The notes: generated by a model not told the origin, from the letters alone. DNA of 33,251 nt from Alphaproteobacteria bacterium UBA5343 (GCA_002410125.1 DHQH01000064.1:1-33251), one strand, 5' to 3'. Numbered from the stretch's first letter, positions 14,283-22,160 are shown. A program made the numbers and translations.

Positions 14283-15947
14283 GTGTTAAAAGAAATATTC
14301 AATAAACCTAATAATCGTTATAATACTTTTGAAGTTTTACCTTTTAATACTAACAGAGAGATTTTACACAATACTATTTCCTGTTTTTCAACTTATGTAA
14401 AGTATGAAGATGAATCTGAACTAATTGATAATATATCCAACAATACCTATTCTATACAAAATACAATAAATAAAAAAAACATAAGCAAAATTCACAATAA
14501 AATTAATAAAAATATAAATAAAAAGTATAAATTGTATAGATTAAATAGATTATCTAATAACACAGATGAATATAAAGATTTCAAGAAATTTGAAAAATTA
14601 TTACAAGAAAGTAACATCGAAAATATTGATGATAATCTATTATTACTTGTTTCTAGCAAATATAAAAAAATTGAGACTAATAACTTTATTAGAAAACAAA
14701 TTATTAGATATATAAATAAAAATACAAATCTATCAAAAATAAATTCTGATAGAAACAAACACAAAAACATAGCTTTAGTTACTGGAGCACCAGCATCTGG
14801 AAAATCTAGTGTTGTCGATATGTATAAAAGTTTATCTTTTAATAATATGAATTTTAATCAGGTTATTAAGATAAATCCTGACTACTACAAAGAGCTATTG
14901 CTAGATACTAAAGGTTTTAATGAAAGTGATATAATAAACTTTGGTTCATATACACACGAGGAATCTGCTATCATTAACGATATGGTTATAAGTGAATGGA
15001 TAAAAAAAGAAAATAAAAACAAACATTCCCATTTAATGATAGACACAAGCAATGCATCCCCTTGGTATATAGATATTATACAAAACACGAACAAACACGG
15101 GAAACTTGATATATTATCTGTTACTGTTAACACCCAAAATGCTTTAGAAAGGTCATACACAAGAGGAAAAGAAAAGAGTAGATTCGTTCCCACTAAATTA
15201 TTGCTTGCGAGACATAAAGAGCAACTAGGTATATTTATAAATAATACTATACATTATAACGAGTTACCTATCAGAATTTTTTCTAATGATGTTGATTTTG
15301 GAGAAGTTATTAAAGATACTCTAAAAAAGAGAGCTAATGCAGACACAATAGAAATCTACGATATGAAATCAGCTGTAGAGTTTTGGAATAAACAGTATAT
15401 TAATATAGATGCTGTAAATGTTGAAGAAATACAAACAAAAGAAGATGAATATAATGAGGCATTAATAGGTTTTGCCAAAAGAACAGGTAAAGAAGTTAAG
15501 TTATTTGATGTTGAGGGTAAGCAAGTTATAGCTAATGTTACAGAAAATGGTTTTGAAATATTAAATAGATTTGAATTCAATAAGGTAATTGATAAAGCAG
15601 GATATCAAGAAGAAAAGAAAATACCTGAGTTAGGTAGCTTAATTAATAAACATAAAGGAACTTTCAGTAATAAAGAACCTGAAGCAATTAAGAAACCTAT
15701 AAAAGATGAAGAATTAGAAGAAATAAATAATAATTTAGGTTCTACATTTGAAAGAAATAAAGGAATAGCAAAAATACTTAATAGTCTCATTAGGTCTAAA
15801 GATAAGTTATTAGGTAAAGAAAAGAATAACCGTGAAGAGAACAATCAAAAAGATAGTAACTTAACTAATGATATTAACGAAAAGAATAATAAAATATCTG
15901 ATATTATTAATAGCCTTAAAATTGCTAAAGAAAAAAATAATAATTAA
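14283..15947 (+). CDS. Zeta-toxin-like P-loop kinase
   Basis: 554 residues from a GTG at 14283 that has no ribosome binding site; the frame is open from 14169. The central domain (about 160-340) matches zeta toxins: Walker A LVTGAPASGKSS (168-175), INPDYYKEL, HLMIDTSN, then LERSYTRGKEKSRFVP, equal to the R-x-x-x-R-x-x-x-GRFVP signature. Zeta toxins phosphorylate UDP-N-acetylglucosamine and related sugars and poison cell wall synthesis; some family members are effectors or housekeeping kinases. About 160 residues of unknown Asn/Lys-rich sequence precede the domain and about 200 low-complexity charged residues follow, which is longer than epsilon-zeta system toxins. No epsilon antitoxin is recognised. 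It lies in the tRNA-Asn island, consistent with horizontal transfer. Confidence 0.7.
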   Translation: MLKEIFNKPNNRYNTFEVLPFNTNREILHNTISCFSTYVKYEDESELIDNISNNTYSIQNTINKKNISKIHNKINKNINKKYKLYRLNRLSNNTDEYKDFKKFEKLLQESNIENIDDNLLLLVSSKYKKIETNNFIRKQIIRYINKNTNLSKINSDRNKHKNIALVTGAPASGKSSVVDMYKSLSFNNMNFNQVIKINPDYYKELLLDTKGFNESDIINFGSYTHEESAIINDMVISEWIKKENKNKHSHLMIDTSNASPWYIDIIQNTNKHGKLDILSVTVNTQNALERSYTRGKEKSRFVPTKLLLARHKEQLGIFINNTIHYNELPIRIFSNDVDFGEVIKDTLKKRANADTIEIYDMKSAVEFWNKQYINIDAVNVEEIQTKEDEYNEALIGFAKRTGKEVKLFDVEGKQVIANVTENGFEILNRFEFNKVIDKAGYQEEKKIPELGSLINKHKGTFSNKEPEAIKKPIKDEELEEINNNLGSTFERNKGIAKILNSLIRSKDKLLGKEKNNREENNQKDSNLTNDINEKNNKISDIINSLKIAKEKNNN

Positions 15948-16064
15948 AAACTAAACAATTCTGTTTGTAACTCCTTCAATTTGAGGAATTAATGGATAGA
16001 AAAACATAATATCATCATAAGATTTTGTTCGGAGTTCCTCCAATAAGGGGAGCCAATTAAAATG

Positions 16065-16093
16065 AAAAACCACTCCTTTAGGGGTGGTTTTTT
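16065..16093. terminator. Bidirectional terminator
   Basis: AAAAACCACTCC (16065-16076) pairs with GGGGTGGTTTTT (16081-16092), with one G-T pair and a 4-nt loop. It has a T run on the plus strand and, by symmetry, on the minus strand. It can end both the zeta-like transcript and the zincin-like gene, whose stop codon lies in its loop. Confidence 0.8.
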
Positions 16094-17232
16094 ATTTTAG
16101 ATAGTTTTTTATAATAAAACCTTGAACTTAGAAATTTTATCTCCCCCCCATTATCACTTCTATCATATACAGTCATGATTCTAGCTTTTTCCCATGTATT
16201 TAATATATGTTTATCTTCTTCGCCAAAATGATTTTCACTTTTCTCAATTTTCCAATCATCTCTTATTTTATCTTCTAACTCATACTGAACACCAAAAGCA
16301 TGTCGCTCAAAAGGAAGCATCGTATAAAAATCCTTATAGTCAACATCATCCTTCGATATTTCCTCATCTTCATAGACTTTAACAGCCCCAATATTTGCCG
16401 TCATCACCCTATTTATATCCTCATCTTCAAACTTATTAGAAGTCTGATAAAGATGTATAGCCTCATGAAAAGGAACAGAAATTGGGAAGAAATTATCACT
16501 CTTCATCAACCGCTCTTCGTTAAAGTTAAAACTACCATTATAAAAAGCCCCAGGAACATGAACATCTACACTCCAGCCTTTCTCTTCCCTTCTCTTCAAA
16601 TAACTTTCACTATTATAGAAATTAACATCCTTACTCTCAACTCCATAAACCTCATAAAAAATTTCCAATGTCTCTCTAATCAAATTTTTTCTATCTTCCA
16701 AAGAACAATTGTCATAATCTGCAATCATATTCTTAGTATTCTCATTATGCTTAATCTTACTCCAAAATTGATCAACTAATTTACTTTCCTTATCCATAAA
16801 CTCCCTAGAGAACTTCATATTAAATAAACAAGCCTTCAAATTATCTTTTTGTTCAACTATCAAATCCTTAATATTACTAAAATCCTCACGAAGTAAAGAA
16901 TCTGGAAATAAAGCTTCAAGATAATCAACTTTCTCCTTAAAAGATAACCCCACCACCTCATTAGAACTCATTGATTTAAACTTGCTGACTTTCTTTACTC
17001 TTAATTTTTCCTTTAGCTCTGTATTCTTTTTATATTTAGTAAAATATTGCTTATGCTTTTCTGTAAATTCAGACTTAGAAATCTCATTAAATTTTTTTAT
17101 AATACTATTAACAATTTGTCTCTTTTTATTAGGATGTTTTTTATATTTAAAATAAATTGTATCATCTTTTGGATTTAGAATAAAACAACAATAATCCATA
17201 AGAAATTCATAATCTTTATAAGTCATTTCCAT
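16078..17232 (-). CDS. Zincin-like metallopeptidase-type protein
   Basis: 384 residues; the ATG at 17232 has AGAGGT about 8 bases upstream. It contains an HExxH zinc motif, PFHEAIHLYQ (His256, Glu257, His260), followed about 50 residues later by LPFERHAFG, where Glu309 is a plausible third zinc ligand. HExxH followed by Q and a later P-x-E-x-x-A is seen in several uncharacterised bacterial zincins. The first 200 residues are charged, Lys-rich and helical, with no signal peptide or membrane segment. The substrate is unknown. It ends at the terminator shared with the zeta-like gene and could be part of the same accessory segment. I have no named family for it. Confidence 0.6.
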   Translation of the reverse strand: MEMTYKDYEFLMDYCCFILNPKDDTIYFKYKKHPNKKRQIVNSIIKKFNEISKSEFTEKHKQYFTKYKKNTELKEKLRVKKVSKFKSMSSNEVVGLSFKEKVDYLEALFPDSLLREDFSNIKDLIVEQKDNLKACLFNMKFSREFMDKESKLVDQFWSKIKHNENTKNMIADYDNCSLEDRKNLIRETLEIFYEVYGVESKDVNFYNSESYLKRREEKGWSVDVHVPGAFYNGSFNFNEERLMKSDNFFPISVPFHEAIHLYQTSNKFEDEDINRVMTANIGAVKVYEDEEISKDDVDYKDFYTMLPFERHAFGVQYELEDKIRDDWKIEKSENHFGEEDKHILNTWEKARIMTVYDRSDNGGEIKFLSSRFYYKKLSKIKNHP

Positions 17233-17335
17233 ATTAAAAAACCTCTAATTAAAAACATATTACAACAATATCATATTATTCATCAAAAATCCACCCCACA
17301 AAAAAAAGAACCATCCTCCCCCATTAGAAAATAAA

Positions 17336-17364
17336 TTTACATTTAATATTTGATAATCTATTAT
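17336..17364 (+). promoter_or_regulatory. Probable promoter of the THEP1-type NTPase
   Basis: TTTACA (17336-17341) and TATTAT (17359-17364) are 17 bases apart, each 5 of 6 to consensus. The expected start of transcription is only about 10 bases before the ATG at 17383, giving a very short leader with no clear ribosome site. Confidence 0.45.
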
Positions 17365-17382
17365 AAAATAAATAACATATAA

Positions 17383-17886
17383 ATGGATAATCATATGCTT
17401 CTATTAACAGGTAAACCTCATATTGGAAAATCAACCGCAATTAAAAAAATTATTAATTGTCTTGGACACGAAAATTGCGGAGGATTTTGGACTGAAGAAA
17501 TTATAAAAGAAAATGAAGAATTAAGAACAGGTTTTATGATACATACCTTTGATGGTAACTCAGGCATACTAGCAGATGTAAATTATACATCAGATTTAAG
17601 AATTAGCCGTTATGGGGTCAATATTGAAGAATTTGAGAAATTATGCCTTCCTGCTTTAGAGACAGCAATTAGAGACAAAGAATATGTAATCATCGATGAA
17701 ATCGGACCTATGCAGGTTTTTTCTAAAAAATATCAAAATATATTATACAAACTATTAAATTCAAATAAGAAAATAATCGGCACTATATTCCATGACTCTC
17801 ACCCTTGGTTAGATGAATTTAAAAAACAAAAATCAATCAAACTATATGAACTAACCAAAGAAAACAGAGATACATTATGGCTTTAA
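17383..17886 (+). CDS. THEP1-type nucleoside triphosphatase
   Basis: 167 residues. The P-loop GKPHIGKST (10-18) is at the N-terminus, followed by CGGFWTEEI (family G-F-x-T-x-E-I), the Walker B stretch VIIDEIGPMQ, and KIIGTIFHDSHPWLDEFK. This is the layout of the NTPase_1/THEP1 family, which hydrolyses nucleoside triphosphates in vitro; its biological role is unclear. The length is normal for the family. A second in-frame ATG at 17395 would still keep the P-loop. It stands alone between a zincin-like gene and a kinase-like gene on the other strand. Confidence 0.85.
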   Translation: MDNHMLLLTGKPHIGKSTAIKKIINCLGHENCGGFWTEEIIKENEELRTGFMIHTFDGNSGILADVNYTSDLRISRYGVNIEEFEKLCLPALETAIRDKEYVIIDEIGPMQVFSKKYQNILYKLLNSNKKIIGTIFHDSHPWLDEFKKQKSIKLYELTKENRDTLWL

Positions 17887-17937
17887 CTTGTTCAACAAGT
17901 AAACTCTACCCAAACATCATAAAAAACTCACAAAAAA

Positions 17938-18936
17938 CTATTTCTTATCAATCTTAAATATTGCCTGAATAGATTCTAAAACCTTATCCAAATTTATCGG
18001 TGGTTTATATTCTTTCTTTAATTTAATAATTGATATAAACTGCTTAAGACTCAAATTATTCCAATCCCCAATCGCCTCAATAATCTTAGCCCCAACCACA
18101 AATGGTTGTTGAAACTTATGATAAGGATAAGTTCTCAGCACTGCAGTTGATGAAATCAAAGGAATAAGCAAATCCTTATCTATAAATATTTTGCGATTAG
18201 GCTTTGGCAACTCATTATAAAAATCAACAATATCATAAACGAAATTTTTAGGAAAAGCCAAATCCGATAAATTCGACCCAATAGAAATAAACTCAACATA
18301 AACACTAGACATTCTAGCCACACCAAAATCAATAAAACTAACCTTTTGTGTTTCTATATCGTAAAAGATATTTCTAGGTGCAATATCACCATGAATTGGC
18401 ACAATAACATCATCTTTTAAAAAGCTATCAGCCTTTTTCAAAAACTCTTTAAAACTTTTCCAAACTCCAATTTTTTTAATATCTTTCATTATCTTCTTAT
18501 TACCCATCAAAAAAGGTTTTATCCCCTTAGGATATTTCTTCCAAAAAGATGATTTAGACTGATGTAAATCATTTAAAAATAAAGCAATATTTTTAGCTAT
18601 ATCATATTTCTTCACCTTACTCATATTTTCCATCATATCTTTTGTAAGCTCTTTACCTATAGCACACTCTTCTATCGAATAGCCAATCTCTTCATTTATA
18701 CAAAGAATACGAGGAATTAACACATTGGGGTTTTTATTAATTTTATAAGCAAAATCACCTGCAATTTTAGCTCTTTTTTGTAGAATCAACCAAGAATGTT
18801 TAGTCTCTTCATTTATAGCTTTTTTAACTATATATTTCTTACCATCTTCATCATTATTATACATATAAGCATTAGAAAAAATCCCAGCTCCAATCTTTTC
18901 CAAATTATCTATTTCTTTACTGTTAAATTTTCTCAT
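17938..18936 (-). CDS. APH-like small-molecule or protein kinase
   Basis: 332 residues with an aminoglycoside-phosphotransferase/Bud32-type kinase core. The nucleotide lobe starts IGAGIFSNAYMY with YIVKKAI carrying the likely ATP-binding Lys. The catalytic loop is VPIHGDIAPRNIFYD (HGD with the downstream Asn), and the metal-binding DFG is in VSFIDFGVARM. After it comes a helical C-terminal lobe. Such enzymes phosphorylate antibiotics, sugars, choline or proteins; the substrate cannot be told. The residues around IEECAIGKEL recall the hinge of APH/Bud32. There is no signal peptide. Resistance function should not be assumed. Weak GAG ribosome site before the ATG. Confidence 0.75.
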   Translation of the reverse strand: MRKFNSKEIDNLEKIGAGIFSNAYMYNNDEDGKKYIVKKAINEETKHSWLILQKRAKIAGDFAYKINKNPNVLIPRILCINEEIGYSIEECAIGKELTKDMMENMSKVKKYDIAKNIALFLNDLHQSKSSFWKKYPKGIKPFLMGNKKIMKDIKKIGVWKSFKEFLKKADSFLKDDVIVPIHGDIAPRNIFYDIETQKVSFIDFGVARMSSVYVEFISIGSNLSDLAFPKNFVYDIVDFYNELPKPNRKIFIDKDLLIPLISSTAVLRTYPYHKFQQPFVVGAKIIEAIGDWNNLSLKQFISIIKLKKEYKPPINLDKVLESIQAIFKIDKK

Positions 18937-19001
18937 TTTTCTATCTCAAAATTAATATCACTTTTTATGATAATACTATTATAATAATACACAACAAAAA
19001 A

Positions 19002-19028
19002 AGAGAGTGGTACTTTCACCACTCCCTA
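19002..19028 (-). terminator. Rho-independent terminator downstream of hydG
   Basis: GAGTGGT (19005-19011) pairs with ACCACTC (19018-19024) around a 6-nt loop. On the minus strand it is followed by CTCTTTTTTTGTTG. Transcripts from hydG would pass repeat copy B and stop here. Confidence 0.75.
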
Positions 19029-19092
19029 TTTATATTTTAAGAGATTACAGGAGAAAGATAGCAGTCTGTCGATTGCGACTAGTAGCCCCCCT

Positions 19093-19218
19093 AAATCTGA
19101 CAGATTTTGTACCAATAGAAGTAATTTAAGAAATTTTGCGATTGATTTTAGCCTTTACTAAATGACCTGAGCAAAATATTCGAAGAATCACAATTAGTGG
19201 TGCAAAAGATGAAGATTA
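19093..19218. repeat. Structured intergenic repeat, copy B
   Basis: Outer stem TTTTGTACCA (19105-19114) against TGGTGCAAAA (19198-19207). The conserved strand AATAGAAGTAA follows the left arm. Inner stem ATTTTGC (19133-19139) against GCAAAAT (19171-19177). Innermost hairpin TTTAG/CTAAA (to 19151, from 19158). A flanking small palindrome AAATCTG-a-CAGATTT (19093-19107) overlaps the left arm. The right end contains the hydG stop codon (19216-19218). Confidence 0.85.
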
Positions 19219-20679
19219 AAAATAGATGTCCCTCTCACCTTTATTAGAAATCCTTGAAAGAGCCTCTTTCACTTTTACTTTCATATCCCCCTCATCCATT
19301 TTTTCAAATTCTTTCCTGATAAGCTCCATACCAACTTTTTTAGTTTTCTCACTTGCATAATCATTTAGATATTCCGAAAAAGTACACATCGCATTTGGAG
19401 TACAACATTTTTTAATAAAGTTCGACTTAGCCAATCCCATAAAATGATCCCCAGTTCTGCCTAACCTATAACAACCAGTGCAAAATGACGGAATATAATC
19501 AAGTGTTGTAGCTAAATCACAAATCACCTCATCAAGAGGTCTTTCATCCCCAATTGAGAATTGCTGTTCTTGAGGTACATTAGCTTTCATATCAACATAT
19601 CCTCCTGGATAAGTCCTAGATGCTGCCGAAATTTGCGAGATTCCAAGTTCCAAAAGTTCTCTTCTAAATTCTGTATTTTCTCTAGTTGATAAAATCAACC
19701 CAGTATAAGGAACAGCCAATCTTAAAATTGCAATAATTTTTTTAAACTCATAATCACTCATTTGATATGGAGGTTGATATGACATTTCAGAACCAAGTGC
19801 TGGCTCAATCCTTGGGAAAGAAATTGTATGAGGTCCCACTCCAAATTTATCTTCTAATTCTTCCGCATGAGCAAGAAGTCCTAAAACTTCAAACTTATAA
19901 TCAAACAACCCAAACAAAGCTCCCGTTGCCACATCATCAAGCCCTGCTTCTTGTGCTCGATGCAATGCATATAATCTCCATTTGTAATTAGTTTTATTAC
20001 CACTTATATGCATCTTATTATAAGTCTCTGTATGATAAGTTTCTTGAAAACATTGATAAGTTCCAATATTAGCATTTTTAAGAGTTCTAAAACCTTCCAC
20101 ATTCAAAGGAGCACAATTTATATTAACCCTTCTAACCTCTCCTGACGGATTAGTTTTTGTTGCATAAACTTCATCAATAGTATGAGCCAACCATTCAGGA
20201 GAATAATCATACTCACCATAAACAACTAAAACTCTTTTATGTCCCATCCCTTCAATAACACTAACCTCTGCTTTAATTTCTTCATCGGTTAAAGTCTTTC
20301 TAACTAATTCTTTATTTGTTTTTGCAAAAGCACAATAAGCACACACATTTTTACAAACATTAGAGATATAAAGCGGAGCAAATAACACCATACGATTACC
20401 ATAAATTCTTTGCTTAACTTCTTTAGCTAGTGCAAAAATTTCTTCATCTAAAGCTTTATCTTTATTTTGTAATAACACAGCTGTTTCATATTGAGAAAGT
20501 CCCTTATTATCAATATCTCTAGCCTTATCTAAAATATCTTTTACTTCTTGTTTATCTGCTTTTTTTGCCTTCTCTAAAATATTAAAAATATTTTCTTCAT
20601 CAATAAAATTAGGCAACTCATCAGCTTTAGCAATTTCTTTTTTTAATTGCTTTGCATATTCTTTTGAAATCATTTTCAT
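19216..20679 (-). CDS. hydG: [FeFe]-hydrogenase maturase HydG
   Basis: 487 residues. HydG is a radical-SAM enzyme that cleaves tyrosine to make the CO and cyanide ligands of the hydrogenase H-cluster. The radical-SAM cluster is Cys109-x3-Cys113-x2-Cys116 (NVCKNVCAYCAF). The C-terminal auxiliary cluster has the HydG-specific CX2CX22C: Cys400, Cys403 and Cys426, with SFCTGCYRLGRTGDHFM. This separates it from the related tyrosine lyase ThiH. It follows the TM1266-like gene by 12 bases, the standard pairing. No hydE, hydF or hydrogenase structural gene is in the window. The stop codon lies in repeat copy B. Confidence 0.95.
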   Translation of the reverse strand: MKMISKEYAKQLKKEIAKADELPNFIDEENIFNILEKAKKADKQEVKDILDKARDIDNKGLSQYETAVLLQNKDKALDEEIFALAKEVKQRIYGNRMVLFAPLYISNVCKNVCAYCAFAKTNKELVRKTLTDEEIKAEVSVIEGMGHKRVLVVYGEYDYSPEWLAHTIDEVYATKTNPSGEVRRVNINCAPLNVEGFRTLKNANIGTYQCFQETYHTETYNKMHISGNKTNYKWRLYALHRAQEAGLDDVATGALFGLFDYKFEVLGLLAHAEELEDKFGVGPHTISFPRIEPALGSEMSYQPPYQMSDYEFKKIIAILRLAVPYTGLILSTRENTEFRRELLELGISQISAASRTYPGGYVDMKANVPQEQQFSIGDERPLDEVICDLATTLDYIPSFCTGCYRLGRTGDHFMGLAKSNFIKKCCTPNAMCTFSEYLNDYASEKTKKVGMELIRKEFEKMDEGDMKVKVKEALSRISNKGERDIYF

Positions 20680-20691
20680 TTGTTCTATCCC

Positions 20692-20931
20692 TTACACTAT
20701 AAGACTTTTAACTTTAATTCCTGACATCTGCCCTAACTTACCAGTTAGCTCACCTATATCATCTGTTGTTGACTCCACAACTACAGAAATAATACTAATG
20801 CCTCTTTCTTTGTAAGGAATACCAAGCCTACCGATAATCTTATCGCCAAACCCTGATAATAATTGATTTACATTGTGTGCTTGTTCTCTATCCATCACAA
20901 TAATCGTGATCGTACAGATTCTTTTTTCCAT
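20692..20931 (-). CDS. TM1266-type iron-only hydrogenase system regulator
   Basis: 79 residues. It reads TITIIVMDREQAHNVNQLLS, then IIGRLGIPYKERGISIISVV and GELTGKLGQMSGIKVKSLIV, matching the small ACT-like (NikR C-terminal-like) proteins encoded beside [FeFe]-hydrogenase maturation genes. The regulatory role is assumed from position; no DNA-binding domain is visible. GGAG lies 8 bases before the ATG. It is the first gene of the two-gene unit with hydG. Confidence 0.88.
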   Translation of the reverse strand: MEKRICTITIIVMDREQAHNVNQLLSGFGDKIIGRLGIPYKERGISIISVVVESTTDDIGELTGKLGQMSGIKVKSLIV

Positions 20932-21062
20932 GATTTTAACTCCAAACTAATTTATAGAATTAAGTCGAAGAGAAAGTAGTTGATAATTTAAGAATATCAA
21001 TTTTAAAAGATATAAAAAATTTCAAACCCTCAAGCTCAGATGAACTCCTTCCCTCAGGCTAT

Positions 21063-21079
21063 GAGTAAAATTTTTACTC
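21063..21079. promoter_or_regulatory. Palindrome between hyd and GNAT genes, possible operator
   Basis: GAGTAAAA-t-TTTTACTC is a perfect 8-bp inverted repeat with one central base. It lies in the 220-base gap between the divergent TM1266/hydG unit and the GNAT gene. There is no T run suited to a terminator for either, as both genes read away from it. An operator is the simplest explanation, but no regulator is identified. Confidence 0.4.
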
Positions 21080-21151
21080 CTATCAAATTAATTAGTCAAT
21101 AAAGAATAAAAAAAGATTGAGATTAAAAATTTCATCAGTAAAATTAATATT

Positions 21152-21697
21152 ATGAAAATAGAAATCATCAGACCAGAATTAGAACACAGCTTTGATATGG
21201 CTCACATCCATGTGAGAACTTGGCAATTCGCATATCACAATTTACTAGATAAAAAATTCCTCCAAGAATTATCTGTAACCGAACAAGCAGAAAAATGGTC
21301 AAGAAGATTAATCGATGCCGATTCTAGTTTTATAATCTTTGCTGCCACCGTTAAGAAAAAAATCATTGGTTATATTTTTGGAGGCAGACCACAATATAAA
21401 GAAGACAACCGCTATGATTGTGAGATTTATGCTTTTTATGTCCTGCCAGAATATCAAGGACTAGGAGTTGGTAAAAAATTATTCAAAACCTTTACCACTG
21501 AAGCCATAAACCGTGGTTATAAGCATGGTTGTATCTGGTGCTTAGATGGTAACCCTACCGAAGGTTTTTACAAGCATACCAATGGAATTTATAAAAAGTC
21601 TAAAAGAATTCCAATCCCTGCTAACGGCAAAAACAAATACAAAAATAATATGTATATCTATCCCGATTTAAATCTTTTACTAAAAAAACTAAATTAG
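21152..21697 (+). CDS. GNAT-family N-acetyltransferase
   Basis: 181 residues. The GNAT fold is shown by IIRPELEHSFDMAHIHVRTW at the N-terminus (typical RIMI-like start with HVRTWQFAY), IIGYIFGG for strand 4, and the acetyl-CoA loop FYVLPEYQGLGVGKKLF (Q-x-x-G-x-G). The C-terminal part CIWCLDGNPTEGFYKHTNG is the usual N-x-x-x-x-x-F-Y motif. It transfers acetyl from acetyl-CoA to an unknown amine substrate. No clear ribosome site precedes the ATG. It stands alone, diverging from the hydG unit. Confidence 0.88.
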   Translation: MKIEIIRPELEHSFDMAHIHVRTWQFAYHNLLDKKFLQELSVTEQAEKWSRRLIDADSSFIIFAATVKKKIIGYIFGGRPQYKEDNRYDCEIYAFYVLPEYQGLGVGKKLFKTFTTEAINRGYKHGCIWCLDGNPTEGFYKHTNGIYKKSKRIPIPANGKNKYKNNMYIYPDLNLLLKKLN

Positions 21698-21788
21698 TTT
21701 TGACAAAAATAAAAAACTCTCATAAATTATAGGAATAATCCCCTATAATAAAGAAATTATTCAATTACAAAACATAAAATATTATTCT

Positions 21789-22130
21789 ATGACACATTCA
21801 CAATTTCGAATTCGCACTTTCATTGGTTTCATGGTTATTGCTACTATCGCAGTAATATTTAGTAGAGAACCACAAAAATGTTCAACTACGCTACCTTTAG
21901 AAAAAGTTTCTAAAGAACCTGTTGAAAAAATAGGTTATGTAAAAGGCATCGTCGGTGATACAGCTCTTTACATCGCCTATGACAAACACCGATATGAACC
22001 TGTAGCTATAACATCACTAGCTAAATACAGGTTAAATAAAAAGGATAGTATATCCTTTAGAACGATGAAAAAATTAGCCTTTACCTTAACAGGTATTGAA
22101 GCTAGTAATATAAAAGAAATAAGCCCGTAA
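21789..22130 (+). CDS. Small membrane-anchored protein, function unknown
   Basis: 113 residues. One hydrophobic segment near the N-terminus (about 11-25, FIGFMVIATIAVIF) with Arg residues before it suggests a single-pass anchor with the rest outside the cytoplasm. The remainder is a short beta-rich region, for example VKGIVGDTALYIAYDKHRY. I do not recognise a family. Its stop codon is inside the strong terminator at 22121. No good ribosome site is visible, so the start is moderately certain. Confidence 0.55.
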   Translation: MTHSQFRIRTFIGFMVIATIAVIFSREPQKCSTTLPLEKVSKEPVEKIGYVKGIVGDTALYIAYDKHRYEPVAITSLAKYRLNKKDSISFRTMKKLAFTLTGIEASNIKEISP

Positions 22131-22151
22131 CTTACGGGCTTTAACTTTTTT
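22121..22151 (+). terminator. Rho-independent terminator
   Basis: AAGCCCGTAA (22121-22130) and TTACGGGCTT (22132-22141) form a strong GC-rich hairpin, followed by TAACTTTTTT. It ends the small membrane-protein gene, whose stop codon is in the stem. Confidence 0.85.
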
Positions 22152-22160
22152 AAATCATCA

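Larger units (their letters stand above)
13563..16058. mobile_element. Putative degraded tRNA-Asn integrative island
   Basis: Bounded on the left by tRNA-Asn with an overlapping recombinase remnant. On the right, GGAGCCAATT (16049-16058) repeats the last bases of tRNA-Asn plus flank (13556-13565) exactly. The segment holds the remnant, a small charged ORF and a zeta-toxin-like gene, all more AT-rich than the housekeeping genes. The 10-bp repeat is short and partly overlaps a local hairpin, so the right boundary is tentative; the accessory region may extend to about 18.9 kb. Confidence 0.35.

Noticed and set aside
17938..18936. Antibiotic-resistance aminoglycoside phosphotransferase
   Set aside because: Only the generic kinase core motifs are present; nothing specific to known resistance enzymes is visible.
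20986..21062. Possible TPP-like riboswitch before the TM1266 gene
   Set aside because: CTGAG and GGGTTTGAA fragments recall the THI element, but the order and stems of the consensus cannot be built, and the gene context does not fit.
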